From Gammaproteobacteria bacterium (lineage in GTDB: Bacteria; Pseudomonadota; Gammaproteobacteria; Halothiobacillales; Halothiobacillaceae), in NCBI GenBank assembly GCA_029335925.2, contig JARJMX020000148.1:1-8044 (forward strand): a stretch of DNA of 8,044 nucleotides, given 5' to 3'. The position numbers and the translations under genes are program-made. The notes beneath the pieces were generated by a model that was not told the DNA's origin, made no database searches, and saw only the letters and a list, made by a program, of their open reading frames with translations. Positions 6,210 to 8,044 of the stretch are shown here, one piece after another. The first letter of the stretch is position 1. Every line of letters starts with the position of its first letter.

Positions 6210-8044
6210 CAGTCGCCCTCCCCCTGCTTATCGGTCGCCGCCGCCTTGAGCGCAAAATCCTTCAACAACCAGGCATCGATAACTCGGCGCACGATCGGCC
6301 CGGCCGTACTTGAGCCGTGCCGACCGTTCTCGACAAAGGCCGCCACCGCGATCACCGGTGCCTCCACCGGAGCATAGCCGATGAATACCGCATGGTCATG
6401 CAGCTTGCGCGAGATCTTCTTTTCGTCATAGGTCTCGCTCTGCTTCACGGTAAAAACCTGTGCCGTGCCGCTTTTGCCAGCCATGCGATAAGGCCCGCCG
6501 CGAATGGCCTTGGCCGTGCCGTAATCGGAATTGATCACATGCTCCATGCCCGCCAGCACCGCATCCCAATAGGCCGCCTTACGCAGCACGATGGGCTCCA
6601 GGGGCTCGACCACGGCATCCTTGGCAAGATGCGGCCGCACCGGTTGGCCGCGCTGGGCCAGGGTCGCCACCATCTGCGCAAGCTGCAGCGGCGTCGCCAA
6701 CATGTACCCCTGCCCGATGCCTGCGATCAGGGTCTCCCCTGGGTACCACGACTGTCCTCTCGCCATCCTCTTCCAGGCGCGCGAGGGTACGAGCCCAGAA
6801 GCCTCGCCCGGCAGGTCAATGCCGGTCGGTCGGCCGAGGCCGAAGCGGGTAAAAAACTCGTGCATGCGATCGATGCCCATGCGATGCGCCAGGTCGTAGA
6901 AATACACATCGCAGGACTGAGCGATGGCCCGATCGAGATCGACCCAGCCGTGCCCAGTTTTCTTCCAGTCGCGGTAACGATGGCTGTCGTTCGGTAGCTG
7001 ATAATAAGGACCGGCGAACATGCGGAACTCGGGCGTGATCAGGCCGTACTCAAGGCCCGCCAGCCCCATCAGCGGCTTGACCGTCGACCCCGGCGGATAA
7101 GCCGCCGCCAGGGCCCGATTAAACAGAGGCCGGTCGGGATTCTCAAGCAGCGCCTTGTAGTCCCCACTGCGGATGCCATTGACGAATAGATTGGGATCGA
7201 ACCCCGGCTTGCTGACAAAGGCTAGTACTTCTCCATTGCGCGGGTCCAAGGCAACCACCGCGCCGAGGTAGTCCCCAAGCGCAGCCTCGGCCACCTCCTG
7301 CAGGCGCAGATCGAGGGTCAGATGGATATCTTCGCCTGGCGTAGCCGGCACCTCTTCCAGCACCCGCAGGGTACGGCCGTGGGCATCGACCTCGAGCTTG
7401 CGGTAACCAACCTCGCCGTGCAGGCGATCCTCGTAAAACCGTTCCAGCCCCGTCTTGCCAATATGCGAGGTGCCGCGGTAAGCCTCCCGGTCGATACTCG
7501 CAAGGTCACGCTCGTTGATCCGACCAACATAGCCGACCACATGCGCAACCTTCTCCCGCTGAGGATAGACGCGCGTCAGACGAGCCTGCACTTCCACACC
7601 CGGCAGGCGCGGACGCTCGACGGCCAGCCGGGCCACCTCTTCCTCGGTGAGGTTGAGCTTAAGAGGGATACTGTCAAAGGAACGACTAGCCTTGAGAGTC
7701 TTGCGGAAACGCCCAAGCTCGGATTCATCCAGCGCAAGCAACGTGGCCAGACGCTGGAGGGTGGTCTCCATATCCGGCACCTGCTCGGGGATAAGCTCGA
7801 CCTGGAAGGCGGGGGCATTGTCAGCCAACACCACACCATTGCGGTCGTAGATCAGGCCGCGTGCGGGCGGAATGGGTTCGATGCGCGTCCGATTTTGCTC
7901 GGCCAGACTGGCGAAACGCTCGTGCGCGGTGACCTGCAGCCAGACCACGCGTGCGATCACCGCGCCAAGCAGAAGAACACAGATCAGACCGGCGATGACG
8001 GCACGCTGCAGGACGAGCCTCCGCATGCGGACCCCGTCCTCCAT
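6209..8044 (-). CDS. mrdA: Penicillin-binding protein 2, elongation-specific peptidoglycan transpeptidase
   Basis: PBP2 crosslinks stem peptides during lateral wall synthesis and is the partner of RodA; it is the target of mecillinam-type beta-lactams. The protein has 611 residues, close to E. coli PBP2. It has a short cytoplasmic tail, one membrane anchor at about 12-37, then the periplasmic pedestal with IPPARGLIYDRNGVVLADN (58-76) and HIGKTGLERFYEDRLHGEVGYR (194-215). The transpeptidase domain holds all three active-site motifs: STVK (320-323, nucleophile Ser320), SCD (377-379, the SxN-equivalent, SxD as in E. coli PBP2) and KSGT (524-527). The RYRDWKKTGHG segment (356-366) is typical of PBP2 rather than FtsI. 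The ATG is the very last codon of the window, so upstream context is unseen. Met7 is an alternative start, with GGAGG 11 nt before it. Genes such as mreC and mreD, or rlmH, are common upstream neighbours but cannot be checked here. Confidence 0.97.
   Translation of the reverse strand: MEDGVRMRRLVLQRAVIAGLICVLLLGAVIARVVWLQVTAHERFASLAEQNRTRIEPIPPARGLIYDRNGVVLADNAPAFQVELIPEQVPDMETTLQRLATLLALDESELGRFRKTLKASRSFDSIPLKLNLTEEEVARLAVERPRLPGVEVQARLTRVYPQREKVAHVVGYVGRINERDLASIDREAYRGTSHIGKTGLERFYEDRLHGEVGYRKLEVDAHGRTLRVLEEVPATPGEDIHLTLDLRLQEVAEAALGDYLGAVVALDPRNGEVLAFVSKPGFDPNLFVNGIRSGDYKALLENPDRPLFNRALAAAYPPGSTVKPLMGLAGLEYGLITPEFRMFAGPYYQLPNDSHRYRDWKKTGHGWVDLDRAIAQSCDVYFYDLAHRMGIDRMHEFFTRFGLGRPTGIDLPGEASGLVPSRAWKRMARGQSWYPGETLIAGIGQGYMLATPLQLAQMVATLAQRGQPVRPHLAKDAVVEPLEPIVLRKAAYWDAVLAGMEHVINSDYGTAKAIRGGPYRMAGKSGTAQVFTVKQSETYDEKKISRKLHDHAVFIGYAPVEAPVIAVAAFVENGRHGSSTAGPIVRRVIDAWLLKDFALKAAATDKQGEGD
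6216..6224 (-). promoter_or_regulatory. Strong ribosome binding site of rodA inside the end of mrdA
   Basis: The minus strand reads GGGGGAGGG followed by CGACTG and the rodA ATG. It lies within the last codons of mrdA (encoding GEGD) and explains how rodA can be translated well although its start codon shares a base with the mrdA stop. Confidence 0.65.

Noticed and set aside
6317..6997. 226-codon open frame on the plus strand inside mrdA
   Set aside because: It is antisense to the transpeptidase domain, which is intact with all its motifs, and has no recognisable features of its own.

Overview
The window reads as a chromosomal stretch of a moderately GC-rich Gram-negative proteobacterium, probably gamma- or betaproteobacterial. 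The evidence is a complete outer-membrane toolkit: a TolC-type channel, two lipoprotein cell-wall enzymes and PBP2/RodA proteins of the Gram-negative type. I cannot name a genus. All seven supported genes lie on the minus strand, so transcription runs from position 8044 down to position 1. No tRNA, rRNA, CRISPR array, transposon or phage gene is visible.

Region 1 (8044 to 3269) is a rod-shape and cell-wall gene cluster: mrdA (PBP2 transpeptidase), rodA (SEDS glycosyltransferase), mltB (lytic transglycosylase) and rlpA (DPBB plus SPOR lipoprotein). The genes are packed with 1-bp, 4-bp and 4-bp overlaps (one TGATG and two ATGA junctions), so they almost certainly form one translationally coupled operon. 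PBP2 and RodA form the septum-independent synthase that builds the lateral wall. MltB and RlpA cleave glycan strands, so synthesis and remodelling are encoded together. The cluster probably continues upstream of the window edge.

Region 2 (3268 to 3051) is the only real intergenic gap, 218 bp. In the direction of transcription it holds GC-rich hairpins after rlpA, a short stem followed by five T's (possible terminator), a plausible sigma-70 promoter, a perfect 5-bp-arm inverted repeat overlapping its -10 box (candidate repressor operator), and a ribosome binding site for the next gene.

Region 3 (3050 to 1) is a tripartite efflux operon in the order outer-membrane channel, lipoprotein periplasmic adaptor, RND inner-membrane pump. 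The pump gene is cut by the window edge after 186 codons. Gaps of 10 bp and 3 bp indicate one transcript. The substrate cannot be told from what is visible.

I found no convincing undescribed system. The most useful points for follow-up are the candidate operator upstream of the efflux operon, the adjacency of that operon to rlpA where dacA is common in related clusters, and an unusual glycine in a normally PLE-type motif of the RND pump.
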